Notes under the pieces: generated by a model
What the model was told of the DNA's origin: nothing
What the model saw: only the letters and a program-made list of their open reading frames with translations
The model's database searches: none
Source: Heloderma charlesbogerti
Lineage: Eukaryota; Chordata; Lepidosauria; Squamata; Helodermatidae
Assembly (NCBI GenBank): GCA_026122225.1
Contig: JANEZZ010000983.1
Location: forward strand, 1,240,001 to 1,304,000
Length of the DNA stretch: 64,000 nucleotides
Reading direction: 5' to 3'
In this document: positions 33,363-45,263 of the stretch, one piece after another
Layout: each line of letters begins with the position of its first letter
Numbering within the stretch: the first letter of the stretch is position 1
Translations under genes and position numbers: made by a program

Positions 33363-35366
33363 AGGCAGGGCCAAAAGCAAATGGGGTGAGGCCAAAACAA
33401 AACACCAGCGTATTTTGGCTTAAAGTTCTTACTGCCAGTTTAGAAGAGGCATTTCAACCTTTTAGAATGCTGTGCTGAAACCTGCCCCTTATTTTTGGGA
33501 ACTTTCTCTCTCTCTGAGAAAGAGGCATTATTTTTTCTGCCTCTTTCACAGGGAGGGGCAGAACGTCAAGAATTTTCTACTTGGGGATGGGGACAAGGTT
33601 TCCACATACCTTTTTTTAAAGTGTAAGTGATTTAAGTGTAGGAGCTGAGGCCTCTTCATCAGCTGGGAGTTCTTCCTGAATGCCTATTGGAGAGGATGAA
33701 GTCACATGGTCTCCTGGGAGTTCAGAAAGAACTGCTGGGCTGGAGAAGAGGCCTGGGGTCCTGGAAGTGCAGGGAGTGTTTTTATAAAAAATAAAAAAGA
33801 AAGAAAGCAGGCCCCTCAAGAATTGCCTACACCTAGAAAGGTATGTGGAAACCCTGTTCCCCTCCCCAAGAGAGAATTCTCCAAAATTCTCACCTCTTCC
33901 AGCCTCTTTCACCAGAGTTTTCATCCCCCCCATGAAACGCCAAAAATGGAAGAGTCAAAATTTTTGGCACAGCACTAGAACAAACTGTGCAAATGCTGGG
34001 AAACCACCAAACAATCAATGGCTGGGAGAAAGGGGGCAGGGCCAGGGAAAGGGGGCATGGGCATCTGGGGAACCCCAGAGGGCCAGATTAGAGCCCCAGG
34101 CAGTCCAGATTTGGCCTGAGATTCAACAACTCTGCCTATGACTATCGTCATCGTAAACTAGAATTCTATGAGGGGACAACAAAGGAGAGCCCATTCCTTA
34201 GACCTCAAGGCAGGGAGCAATTCTTAAAAGCAAGGCTAAACATACCTGTGCATTTTTGTGGGATGGCTGAATCTCCCCCCCCCACTCAATTCACAGAAAC
34301 AAACACTTCCTGGCCCCACACAATTAAACATTCTTTTCTAAATTATGAATAATATGTGGGTATTCATTTGGATTCATTTCATTTGTTCAGCTAGACAAGG
34401 AGTGGGGAACCATTTTTTTCTGTTGAGAACTGCGTTTTCCTTGGGGGTAATCTGCCAGGGGCTGCAGTGAGTGGAGTCAGTCCCTACTTTTCCTCTCTTA
34501 CTTTCCTTTTCCCTGTCTGGTGGGCTGCTGTAAGAGGGAGAGATCATTCTTCCCAAAGGTTAACTGATCACTTGTTGCAGATGGCTTTTGAGATTCGGCT
34601 GAAGGACTCGTGCATTCCTAGGTTTCCATTAGACCATCCACAGCACATCTTAGAACAGATCACAATTCCACAGCTTGTGACACATCAAATCAAACACAAC
34701 CATGCAGTCCATGCATTTATGGTGGCTCTTCAGGGGTTGATAAACCTCTTGTTTTTTCTGCCTACTTGGAACTGGAATTCCAGATAGGCAAAACCTGGGA
34801 TTGGAGGAGGGTTGTCAAACACCTGGCATATATTTGGTGGGTCACAACTGGTTGCGGACTAACTTGATTACAATTTCTGTAGAAAATAAAGCTATCCATT
34901 ATTGTAATAAACTACTGAGGCCTGAGGTGGATGGCCATCCATCCAGACCACTGGATCATTAAAATGTCAGCCCCTATCACCAAAACCATAATGCATAACC
35001 ATTTTGTGAGTTCACAGTGAGAAGAAGTAAGAAAAGTCTGACTTAGAGACCCCTAGTCCAAAAATGAATGTGGGCATATTGAGGTCAGCAGTGGCCAGAA
35101 CAGCTCCTATCTGGGAACGTTGCTGAGTAACAGTGTAGGGCTTGAAAAACCAGGAACATGCTGCTCAAGGTTTAGGGCAAACACAACCAAAACCTGCTAC
35201 ATTATTTAAGGACTCACCCATCTCTAAGCCACATTTTCATGTACCTTCCCACATTTTGTTGGACATTTCACTACTCACAAAATAAATATAGGATTAATCT
35301 TTTAAACAATAGGAGTTTTTCTATATCCTTACCAGTCTGTAGTTTGTACATAAAGCCTTCCTACTG
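33363..35366. other. No recognised gene; decayed repeats possible
   Basis: No coding or RNA gene was recognised. Short phrases such as 'aggagtggggaaccattt' (34398) resemble decayed DNA-transposon remnants also hinted at 44085, but I cannot assign them. Confidence 0.45.
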
Positions 35367-35374
35367 CAGATTGC

Positions 35375-36282
35375 TAGGGATGTACAAAAGTCACTTACCT
35401 TTCCGCGGATTATGTTCATGGGGGGGGGAGGCGTTCTGTCCCTCCCCCCAGAATCCTCGACGGGGGGGAGGCGATCCGGTCCTCCCCTCCGGAATCCTCG
35501 ATGGCCGGCTGTGCTCCACGGCGGCTCTGCGGAGCAGCTGGCCAGGCCCAGGCCAGGGCCGTCCGCAGTCAGAGTTCTGGCCGTGGAGGGCTCTGAGTAA
35601 AAAAAAAAAAGCGTACGCAAATGGCGGCAGCTACGGCCACCGCCATTTGCGTTCCTTATTTTTTGCCGTCTTAGTCTACGTAAATATTTACATAGACTAT
35701 TACAGTGAAAATAAAGGGGAACGCAAATAGTGTAGTGGGCACTATTTGCATCCCTTTTTGATTTGCCGTTCTAGCCTACGTAAATATTTACGTAGGCTAA
35801 AACGGCAAATCAAAAAGGGACGCAAATAGCGCCCACTATGCTATTTGCGTTCCCCTTTATTTTTGCCATAATAATCTATGTAAATATTTACGTAGACTAA
35901 GACGGCGAAAAATAAGGAACGCAAATGGCAGCGGCCGTAGCTGCCGCCATTTGCGTATGCTTTTTTTTTTTTAACCGGGATGTGATAGGCTACGTAAGTC
36001 TTTACGTAGCCTATCACGTCTCTGTAAAAAAAACCCAAAACAAAACGACAAGACTGCAAATGGCGGCGGTGGCAGCCGGTCGGAAGACCAGCTGCTGCCA
36101 GAGCCGGAGCCGCCGCCAGAGCCTCCACTGCCCGGAACATCCGCCCCAGGTAAGTCTTGTCCCGGGGGGGATCCACGGGGTGGCGGGGGGGTGGCAGGCC
36201 ATTCCGCCACAGATTTCGGGGGGCCGAATGCACTGGCATTCGGCCTCACCGAGATCCGTGGTGGAATTCTCTGACATCCCTA
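35375..36282 (-). mobile_element. Fold-back hAT-like element, copy 11
   Basis: Flanks CAGATTGC and CAGATCGC agree at 7 of 8. Four hairpins in series: AGTCTACGTAAATATTTACA type at 35670-35705, AGCCTACGTAAATATTTACG type at 35770-35805 with a TTTGATTTGCCGTT outer stem, a third at 35865-35905, and a GATAGGCTACGTAAG type at 35980-36020. The first three are wrapped by GCAAATAG/CTATTTGC stems, giving a palindrome of palindromes centred near 35788. Donor-like motifs are at 35393-35401 (reverse) and 36147-36155 (perfect CAGGTAAGT). Confidence 0.94.
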
Positions 36283-36290
36283 CAGATCGC

Positions 36291-37120
36291 CCAGTTTCTT
36301 TTTCACCCTGAAAACAAGTTTGTCTTTGGTTGATGGTTCTTTTTTTGTTTGTTTTATAGCAAGAAACATCAAGAAGCCCATCTTGTTCTGTTACACTTTG
36401 AGAACTTCCCCCATCCCATCTGTCTGTTATTCAAACAGCAGAAATACATCACAAGTCAGAAAGGAATGTGCAAATAAGCAGAGCAAAACAGCACATGGTG
36501 TTCTAAAATCATGACATAATCTGATACATTTACAATAATTAGGTCAAAAGGATTAAATTTCAGCACCATGTTTGTGCCAGGTGCACTAGACTATATATTG
36601 CCTTTTGGAAAACATCATTAATTTTAACAGGAAATAGACTAGGCTATATGCCTCACCAAAAGAAAGTATGAAGAGGAAAGAAATATACATTACAAAAGGG
36701 AAACGAATCACTCTGATACAGAGGAGCATGGACCAGAGGGTAAGTTAATCAATTTTGACCTGGAAAATGTGAGATAATAGGGCAGACATGAAATTGCACT
36801 CATTGACTCTGGTGTGAATCCCACACTCCTTGCAAGAAGGGCTGTCCATGTATTTCAATGCTGGGGAAATTTCAGGGAACTCTGCTGGCACTGAAGTAAT
36901 CAGGGAACTGCCTAGTCACACACACAGTACTCTCTGTGCAGTTGAGTCTCACAACTGGGGTGGCTGGGTGTTCTTGGGGTGTAGAGACTGTTTTCAGATT
37001 CTGATACCCATTTGTGAAACAGGAATAAAAGGCACTTCTTTCACAGGCTTGTCATGAGAACACCCAAGCGTCCAACCAGATCATATGGCATATGGTTATT
37101 CAAAAACTAAACAAAATAAA
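36291..37120. other. No recognised feature
   Basis: Nothing assignable was seen. Confidence 0.45.
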
Positions 37121-37507
37121 ATCTTATTCAGATAGGCAGCCACCTCCGAACTCGGAGGAGACTGCCTATCCAATGCAGGGCAGGAGACACACGGAGGGGA
37201 TAGCTCCCTTCACGCTACTCCTGCCCTGCATTTTTGGCTAGACAGCCGATTATGGCTGTCTAGCTGCGGGAGGGCAAAGCGAGGGAGGAGGCTGACGTAT
37301 GGCACATTGGAGGCTGACATACAGGCATTTCTGCCCTCCCTGCCCTGGGATGCCCCTTTTTGGCTGCTCCACGCTCCTCTTGTGAGCGTGGAGCACGGGG
37401 CTGTTCCGTGCTGCCTCCAAGGCAGTGTGGAATGGGGGGAAGGTCAGTTCTCTGGGAACCAGATATCCTATGGCCGTCTAGCCGCTGTCTAGTGGCCATA
37501 CGATTGC
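37121..37507. mobile_element. GCAATCCTAT-type MITE, GC-rich subfamily, decayed ends
   Basis: It contains the diagnostic stem CACCTCCGAACTCGGAGG (37141-37158), the pair GATAGGCAGCC/ACTGCCTATCC, the hairpin GCTAGACAGCC...GGCTGTCTAGC near 37238-37264, and TCCACGCTCCTCTTGTGAGCGTGG near 37367-37390. The right end 'ggccatacgattgcctcctaag' is where fold-back copy 12 inserted. Homologous to 45956-47222 (opposite order) and 48513-48876. Confidence 0.65.
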
Positions 37508-37515
37508 CTCCTAAG

Positions 37516-38032
37516 TAGGGATGGCGAAGAATTCCGCCACGGACTCCAATGAGGCCAGATTCTTAGATTCACCTCCACCACTTGAGGGAATCTGTGCTGG
37601 CCGGATCCTACCTGCCACCATCTGTCTGCTGCCTTCCACTGCTGCCTGTCTTCAGATGCAAATGGCGTCCGGCGTACCGGACGCCATTTGCATCCCTGCC
37701 TTTTGCCATGATAGGCTATGTAAATCTTTATGTAGCCTATCATGGCAAAGAGCGGGGACGCAAATAGCATCCGCTACGCCATTTGCATCCCTACTCTTTG
37801 CTGTGATAGGCTACGTAAAGATTTACATAGTCTAAGACAGCAAAAGGCAGGGACACCATTTGCGTGGCTGGCAGCAGCCGGAAGTCTGGCTGTGGATGGG
37901 CCCGGCTGGTGGCTCTGTGGACTCGCCGCGGAGTGGAGCCAGCCGGGGAGGATTCCAGGGGGACGGACGGATTGCCTTCCCCCCCGCACGGACCCCTTCA
38001 CCAGACTGGTAAGTGTGTTTTGTACACCCCTA
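37516..38032 (+). mobile_element. Fold-back hAT-like element, copy 12 (short)
   Basis: Perfect duplication CTCCTAAG (37508-37515, 38033-38040). Two GATAGGCTA hairpins (37707-37745, 37802-37838) are separated by GCAAATGGCGTCCG / CGGACGCCATTTGC (37659-37692) and a GCAAATAGCATCC block. Donor-like motifs: CAGGTAGGA in reverse near 37607 and TGGTAAGTG near 38008. It is of the same subfamily as copy 4. Confidence 0.95.
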
Positions 38033-38153
38033 CTCCTAAGTAATAAAACAAATAGGAAAAAAGTTTTCTCTATAGCTCAAGAACAGAGCAAACTGAAACA
38101 TAGAGCATGGTCCAGCCAAAGTTAAGCACATGGAAGTTCCATTGTTTTTAATG

Positions 38154-38184
38154 TGCATTCCATGGCGGAATTCTCTGACATCCC
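38154..38184 (-). mobile_element. Solo terminal fragment of a fold-back element, target of copy 13
   Basis: The sequence 'ccatggcggaattctctgac' followed by ATCCC is the inverted-terminal end of the fold-back family; the missing TA follows the second target duplication at 39099. Only about 33 bp of this older copy remain. Confidence 0.7.
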
Positions 38185-39090
38185 TAGGGATGTATGAAAG
38201 TCACTTACCTTTAACAAAATTTGATTTGCAGTGGGGGGGGGAGGCGCTCCGTCCCTCCCCCTGAAATTCTGGCCGGGGGGGAGGTGCTCTGTCCCTTCCC
38301 CCAAAAATTCTGACCGGGGGGGAGGCGCTCCGTCCCTCCACCCTCGAATCCTGGCCGGCCGGGCCCGCAAATGCGTCCCTGGAGTTTGCGTCCCTGCAGT
38401 CAGCCGTGATAGGCTATGTAAATGTTTACGTAGCCTATCATGGCTGAGTAAAAAAAAAAAAAAAGCGTGTACGCAAATGGCGGCGCCCATGGGCACCGCC
38501 ATTTGCATTCCTTATTTTGACACGTCTTAGTCTACGTAAACATTTATGTAGACTACGCCGAAAATAAGGGGAATGCAAATAGCGTAGCATCTACGCTATT
38601 TGCGTTCCCCTTATTTTCGCCGTAGTCTATGTAAATGTTTACATAGACTAAGACTTGCCAAAATAAGGAATGCAAATGGCAGCACCCATGGGCGCCGCCA
38701 TTTGCGTATGAGCTTTTTTTTTTTTTACTCAGCCGTGATAGGCTATGTAAAGATTTACATAGCCTATCATGGTGTTTTTTAAAAATTTAGCTGTGAGAGG
38801 ATATGTAAATCTTTACATAGCCTATCACGTTTTTTTGTTTTTGTTTTTTTTTTAACTTGGAAATGGCAGCGGTGGCAGCCGGTCGGAAGACCGGCCGCCC
38901 CAGCCACTGCCGCCTAATCGCTGCCAAATCGCCGCCGGAGCCGCCGCTACCAGGAAGATTCACCGAAGGTAAGTCCCATCCCGGAGGGGTGGCGGGGGGT
39001 GGCAGACCGTTTCGCCACCGATTTCGGGGGGCCGAATGCGCTGGCATTCGGCCTCCCTGCGATTCGTGGTGAAATTCTCTGACATCCCTA
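38185..39090 (-). mobile_element. Fold-back hAT-like element, copy 13, inserted in a sibling terminus
   Basis: The perfect duplication GACATCCC (38177-38184, 39091-39098) is itself the end sequence of a sibling element. Hairpins: GATAGGCTATGTAAATG at 38403-38443, AGTCTACGTAAACATTTA at 38527-38558, the same type at 38625-38655, then 38733-38772 and 38790-38829. The left arm has three GC-rich units of about 40-50 bp (38231-38355), each with 'ggaggcgctccgtccctcc' or close. The donor-like reverse motif is near 38205 and AAGGTAAGT near 38966. Confidence 0.94.
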
Positions 39091-39100
39091 GACATCCCTA

Positions 39101-41986
39101 ACGTACAGCTCCAGTTAAATCGTGACGAGAAAAAGAAAAAAAGGAGAGCTTTTTAAAAATGCACTGCACATTCAGTGGGCAACAAGAAACTCCAGCCATG
39201 CCCAGCAATTCTTCCTACTCATGAAGGTCTTCCAGCTGTTTCCTATGAGACATTGGGACCCTGTTTTTTTTGGGGGGGGGTCCTGATGGCTTCCACACTA
39301 GGACAGACACACAGAAATTCAAGAAGCAGAAATATGGAAAATGAGGTTTGTGCGCATTTCACCACGACTGACAGAAATACGGGAAGCATAATGGCAGAAA
39401 ATGAGGTTTGTGTGCATTTCCAGTCTGCATGACTGGGAAGGAGGCACTGGAGGAAAGAATTACATAGGTATGTCAGTCTGCTCCTGCTGCAAAGCCTAGC
39501 ACCATGCCTGCTGCAGCTGGAAAGGGAACTTCCCATTTCTCCAGATATATAAGGTATATAATTCCCACTAGTGTGACAGTGGTATCACCATCATGGGCAT
39601 ATTTCTTGGGCTGTCCTTTTGGCTCTCTCAAAGCCCAGTGGTTACCCCGGCCAAGCTGAAACAAACACACAAAATGCCACCACAACCAAGAGACCAAGAC
39701 CATGCTGCCCTTTTATTATGTATGTATGTATGTATTTAGGTATTTCGTTTCTATTCCACCCAATAGCCTAAGCTCTCTGGGCCACTGTTCACAAAAATTA
39801 AAACCAAAAAGCACACACTAAAACAATTATTTATTTCCCTATTGAAAAGCACTGCCCAAAGATATGCACGCATATATTGATTTATGAATGGAGGAAATAT
39901 CTTCTTCCTTCTGTATTTTCTGCTTGAGAACATATTCTCTCAAACGTTGGAGTAAAATTCTAAGTTTTAGGAGAGATTTGCTCCATAATAGCACATCTTC
40001 TTGCTCAGTGGCTATCTCAACTTGCAAGTGTTAAGGAATAGTACTTTCTAATTGTTATGCAGAAATTGAGGACAATGGCCCATTTCAGTCTGAATCAAAC
40101 GACCTCAGGTAGGAAGGGGCTTGCTTGCTCTCCTCTTTTTCCATTCCCCTCCTCAATGTCTCCCCACCCCCCACAACACCTGGATCTCTCTGTGGCTGTG
40201 GCATTTCTCAATTCATTGAATGTGCAAGATCAGAAGGGATGTGGCAGCTGCAGCAATTATTTTTTCGCCCAGAAATTGTGCATATATGCAGATGTGCACT
40301 CTTCTGCAGAACCAGCTTTCTTCTTTTCTTTGCCAGTAAGTTTCTCTAGTAAGAGAAAAGGAATCTAGAGGACATGTTAGTCCAGAAACAGACATTTACT
40401 TGTCTGTGGGAGTCTATCCAATAAAATAGCCTGAAATATACATTCTGTATGAGTTCTTCATTATACACTTAAGATCACATGTCACTATTTCCACTCTTGA
40501 GTTGAGACATAACCTTGCAAAGTCTTATAAAAAGCACTCAGCTAGTGATAATGCAAAAAAGTAGAGTGGTTTGTACATGAAAAGCATGAATAGTCTATCA
40601 TAGTCATTAAACATTTATTAATATTTTAGGAAGTAAAAGATTTCACCTTATTTAGAATTTCTAACTGAATTAGTTTAGTTCAAATTGTTTCTAACTGTCA
40701 TGCTAATTCTGATTGTGGTTGAAAAAAGAGTGTCTCACTTTTGGGGATACATTGCTCCAGCACACACTGTAAAAATTATCATTTCAGAACAAAACATTAG
40801 ATAAGATTGCCACTTTGTGATAAGACTTCAAACACTGCAGATTGGGTTTGTGACTTCCATTTCTGCGTCTTGATGAATTCAAATAATTTGGCACAAACGC
40901 TGTAATATATTTGATCTCTCCTATCTACTGAAACTTACTATAATTTATCTAATATATATTCATAGAGAACTTGAAATTTGCTCCTTTTTTATACTCAACC
41001 CAAAGAAATAATGAAAAGCATGATGCTGCAAAGGAATGATGTAGTTCACTCACTCACTCACTCACTCAATCAATCAATCAAGTCATGGCCACTGAACAAA
41101 GAGATGACTTTTTTCTCTAAGCTTTTGTTTAACTATTAGCCAAACATTTCCTTAATAGGCATTAAAAGGCTAAATGTTCCTTTAATGAGCAATACAGGAT
41201 GATGCCTGCTAGCCAGAGAAATGGCACTCCCTACTTGCTTGGAGGAGGAGCTGGAAAGGAACAGTTTAGCAGTGGAAACGTAGCAAGCAAAGGAAACAGA
41301 AATCTGAGTTTTGCAGCCGATTGAAAGAAGGAGAGCTGTGCATGTATGTTGGAGGTGTGGAGTTACTAATGCAGCTTTTTTTGTTCTCCTGCTCCCCTTT
41401 CTCAACTTGTATATTTGTAAAACAACAAGAACCAGATACTGAAAACACACCATAAGACTGACCAGTATTGTCAGCTCACGAAAATCACCCCCCCCCAAAA
41501 AAACTGACTCTGGAATAGTCTGTCCATAGAACAGCCTTCCCTAATCTGGTGCTGTCCAGATGGGTTGGACTATAACTCTCAGCATCACACATCTGGATGG
41601 CACCAGGTTGGGGAAGAACTTCTTACAGTTCAGGAAGTGTGGAGGTGTGAGTGCTCCCAGTGTCAGCACCTGGCACTCTTGGGAAACTGTCTTAGCAGGG
41701 CCCACTGGCACAGATGCCTGCCCTGGCTCTGTGAACTGCCATTTTAAGTTTTCCACAGTGTCTCTAATGTAGCCTGGGGACCACCATGTTAAATTTCCCA
41801 CTTCAGCCACCATATAGGCTTATGGTGGGGGCCATCAATGTAGGACAATTCCACCAGAGGGCCCTTTCTCAAAGGCGCCCTCAAGTCTAGCGTTAGCCTG
41901 GGGGTGAAACAATATTATGTGGAACACTGATGAGCAGTGACTAAGGTACTAGATTGTAACCTTCCCTGGAAAACAGGTCTCCTAAT
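39101..41986. other. Mostly unrecognised sequence with small repeats
   Basis: No gene was recognised. Small items: a (TATG)n run at 39716-39737 followed by a LINE-like 3' end in reverse ('cccaatagcctaagctctct', 39755-39800); (CACT)n then (CAAT)n at 41049-41080; and an imperfect tandem pair at 39330-39425 (two units of about 60 bp with 'aaaatgaggtttgtg' and 'gcatttc'). Confidence 0.5.
41533..41617. mobile_element. Small fold-back MITE
   Basis: The arms 'ccttccctaatctggtgctg' and 'catctggatggcaccaggtt' plus GGGGAAG are inverted partners around 'ggttggactataactctc'. The related phrase 'ggagttgtagtccaacacat' at 52942 is a second decayed copy. Confidence 0.65.
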
Positions 41987-42401
41987 TAGGGATGCTGGAG
42001 AAATTTGAGATGGACTAATGTGAGCTCAGATGAAGAATCCCACCTGCGGAATCTGCTGCGGAGCGACCCCCTAAGGCTGCGTGGAGTCCATGGACTTTCA
42101 GTTTTTTTTTTTTTTAACTTTCCTGAAATTTACACATATTTATTTGTAGGAAAATACACAAGTTCCTGCTGAGAAAAAGTGGAATGGAATGGGGGACAAT
42201 ATGCTAAATTTACTGAGGTAAATTATGTACATGGTTACGAAACCTCTTATAGAATTATTTGTATGGTTACAAAACCTCTTATGGAATTATTTGTATTTTT
42301 CTGCATGATTAAAACAATTTGCATCTGTCTATGAGTGGGCAATGGAACAAAAGGCACCTGACAATCTGCGAAACACAGATGGAGCGGTCTGTACATCCCT
42401 A
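41987..42401 (+). mobile_element. Short TAGGGATG-family hAT-like element (reference copy)
   Basis: Termini are TAGGGATGCTGGAGAAAT and GTACATCCCTA. The duplication CTCCTAAT is perfect (41979-41986, 42402-42409). The interior is AT-rich, with an internal near-repeat 'atggttacgaaacctcttat' / 'atggttacaaaacctcttat' (42233, 42262). No GATAGGCTACG hairpins and no coding text. Siblings lie at 7976, 50942 and 56246. Confidence 0.92.
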
Positions 42402-42614
42402 CTCCTAATACCATATATTTAGTTCAAAATAAGCATATATTTTGTTTGTAGTAATAAATATATACCTGACCCTTGATAAACCATATTTATCAAGAGCAAT
42501 ATGACTGTTCTTCATTTACAATAGAAAACATCACTGCTTTTGTCACTGGAGCATTACCGAATCCAGAGGTGGGAATCCTTTTTGTATAAAGAGCTGGTGA
42601 TCCAGTGGAAAAAC

Positions 42615-43574
42615 TAGGGATGGACAAAAGTCCCTTACCTGTCCTCGAAGCTTGCTTCGCGGTGGGGGGGAGGTGCTTCGCTTCTCCCCCCGAAGTTCAT
42701 GCGAGGGGGGGGAGGTGTCCTGCCTCGCCCGGCCGAAATTCAGGCCGGGCAGGAGGTGCCCCATCCCTCGCTGGTGAAATTCAGGCCGGGTAGAAGCGCC
42801 CCGTCTACCTGGCTGCGAAAAAATAAACAAAAAACCCCACCCCCGTGATAGGCTACGTAACGATTAATGTAGCCTATCACGGCTAGATCTCCAAAGTCAG
42901 CCATGATAGGCTACGTTAATCGTCACGTAGCCTATCACGGGTGACTGGAAAAAAAAAAAAGAAGCACGTACGCAAATGGCGGCCCCCATAGGGAGCTGCC
43001 ATTTGCGTTCCTTATTTGGTCCCTGTAGTCTACGTAAAGATTTACGTGGACTACGGCGAAAATAAGGGCAATGCAAATAGCGTTCCCTTATTTTCGCCGT
43101 AGTCTACGTAAATCTTTACGTAGACTACAGGGACCAAATAAAGAACGCAAATGGCGGCTCCCTATGGGGGCTGCCATTGGCGTACGCGCTTTTTTTTTTT
43201 TCCAAAGTCACCCGTGATAGGCTACGTGACGATTAACGTAGCCTATCATGGCTGACTTTGGAGATCTAGCCGTGATAGGCTACATTAATCGTTACGTAGC
43301 CTATCACGGGTTTTTTTTTTTTTTTTACTGCACTTGTAATGGCGGCGGCGGCAGCCAGTCGAAAGACCGGCTGCCGCCCCCGCCCTTGACGAAGACCTGA
43401 CGAACCGCCGCTGGGACCCGCCGCCGGGAGAGACATTCGTGAAAGGTAAGTCCCATCCTGGGGGTGGCGGGGGGGGCGTGGGGTGGCGGAGAATTTCACC
43501 GCCAATTTCGGGGGGCCGAATGCGTTGGCACTCAGCCCCCCGAAGTTTCGGGGAGAAATTCTCCCCCATCCCTA
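42615..43574 (-). mobile_element. Fold-back hAT-like element, copy 14
   Basis: Perfect duplication GGAAAAAC (42607-42614, 43575-43582). This is a full symmetrical core: GATAGGCTACG hairpins at 42846-42883 and 42902-42940, AGTCTACGTAAA at 43026-43057 and 43099-43130, and GATAGGCTACG at 43213-43252 and 43271-43310. GGCGGCCCCCATAGGGAGC and GGCTCCCTATGGGGGC blocks mirror each other. A reverse CAGGTAAGG lies near 42634 and AAGGTAAGT near 43443. Confidence 0.95.
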
Positions 43575-43582
43575 GGAAAAAC

Positions 43583-44896
43583 CAGGACACCCGATGGTGG
43601 ATGGAGCCACCTGTTTCCTTTCTCCCTGAGTCAGGGGAAGTGTAATGGAAGCACCTGCTCTGAGCAACAATTTGGAGGCTGGGAGGATCTAGGGGGAATG
43701 CCATGCATCTTTCTCACCACTTCCACCACTTCTCGCTCATGCTTGGTTGGAGTCAGGATATTGGCTGGGTAGCTTCTCACACTCCATTGCTGGGGACAGG
43801 GCCAAGCTGGGTAGAAGCACCCACATGAACCATTCTTTAGGTTCCTGTCTATGGAGGAGGAACTCCAGCAGGCTGGCTCCATCCCATACACACCACAAGA
43901 GGAAGCATTTCATCTGTTCCTTCTTCCAAGCTGCACAAACTAGGTTTCCTTTTCCTGCTGCCGATGTGCTGAAGCCTGAACAAAGAGCGGAGTACAGCAT
44001 CTAGGAAGCCCAAAGCAGGCCTGGAGGGATCTGAAGGTCACATGGGATGAGCCCATGGGCTGTGTGTGGCCTACAGGCCACGGATTCCCCACCACTGATC
44101 TGATACATAGAAGTATTTGCTTGCTTAGGTTTCTCATTAGTCTTTTTCCATCTATAGCTGTAGCTGAGTTAGGTGTGACTAGTCCCAATTGTGGTTGGGA
44201 AATTAATATTGATTGTGAATAATGCAGACTGAGAGACACTTCATTCTCTTGTTCTTCCCCTTCTCTGTGAGAGTTTGTGCATCCATTGTTTTCCCCATGC
44301 CCTGAACAGAAAGTAAATCAGATAGAACTGGACATAAAGAAGTTTCGGGATACTTGTCTGCACCAACAGACCAATAATACCTGCATTGGACAACAAGCCT
44401 AGCAGATTACCGTCATGTTCCTACATATGTCATTGATATCATATGACATCCCAGTCTTATCAGGCTTGCTTAACCTATAATGAGCTGCATCACTTGCCAG
44501 GTACCATTTTGAATCGCTCGGGGGTTGCCGTGTCATGTGAGCCCAGCCACCAAGGGTTATTTGAAGGTTAAAGAACCTTTGCACAACTCTGCAACAAACT
44601 GAGGTTGTCGTGGAAATTGGCCCATTGTTTCCTAAGTGCGCATATAACTTTGCAGGTTTACTGCCCAAATTGTCAACTTTACCCTTAATCAGATGAATAG
44701 GCATCTTGCACCAGTGCACTGCTAGGCGGGTTTCACGTAATCAGTCTTATTCCAGGTTAATACGTACCAGTCCCTGATTCATTCTGTCTCTCAATAAGAC
44801 AATCAATAAGACAAATCACAGAATCACTTCACACTTTAGGGCAAATACTCAAGATTAGTTATTGCTAATTAATCCTTAAAACATTTAAAACTGTCT
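43583..44896. other. No recognised feature
   Basis: No gene or classifiable repeat was recognised. 'ggattccccaccactgatct' near 44083 looks like a fragment of a DNA transposon, but is too short to name. Confidence 0.45.
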
Positions 44897-44908
44897 CTTG
44901 TTTACAGA

Positions 44909-45251
44909 GGCCGTGGTGGCTTAGTGGTTAAGACGCTGAACTGCAGACTGGAAGGTCGGCAGGTCAGCAGTTCGAGACCCGAGTGCTGCGTGACGGAGTG
45001 AGCTCCCGTCTTCAGTCCCAGCTTCTGCCAACCTAGCAGTTCGAAAGCAAGAAATTGCAAGTAGATAAATAGGTACCGCTTCGGCGGGAAAGGTAACAGC
45101 GTTCCGCGCACCTCGGTGTTCAGTCATGCCGGCCACATGACCACGGAAGCGTCTTCAGACAGCGCTGGCTCTTCGGCTTAGAAACGGGGATGAGCACCGC
45201 ACCCTAGAGTCGGACACGACTGGTTGGGGACACCTTTACCTTTACCTTTAC
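44909..45251 (+). mobile_element. Sauria-type tRNA-derived SINE, complete
   Basis: The head carries an RNA polymerase III A box TGGCTTAGTGG (44917-44927) and B box AGTTCGAGACC (44969-44979). A conserved central part follows, then a 3' segment GAGTCGGACACGACTG (45207-45222), identical to the BovB 3' end at 27069-27084, and a (CCTTTA)n tail. The perfect target duplication CTTGTTTACAGA (44897-44908, 45252-45263) and intact promoter boxes point to a fairly young insertion. Sauria SINEs are a lepidosaur family believed to use BovB reverse transcriptase; the shared tail here fits that. Confidence 0.95.
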
Positions 45252-45263
45252 CTTGTTTACAGA

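Noticed and set aside
39255..41813. Several 60-130 codon open frames in 39100-41990 as host exons
   Set aside because: No recognisable domain, no flanking acceptor and donor pair in frame, and no codon pattern above background that I can judge by eye.
44909..44985. A tRNA gene
   Set aside because: A and B boxes are present, but the sequence does not close into a tRNA cloverleaf and continues into a SINE body with target duplications.
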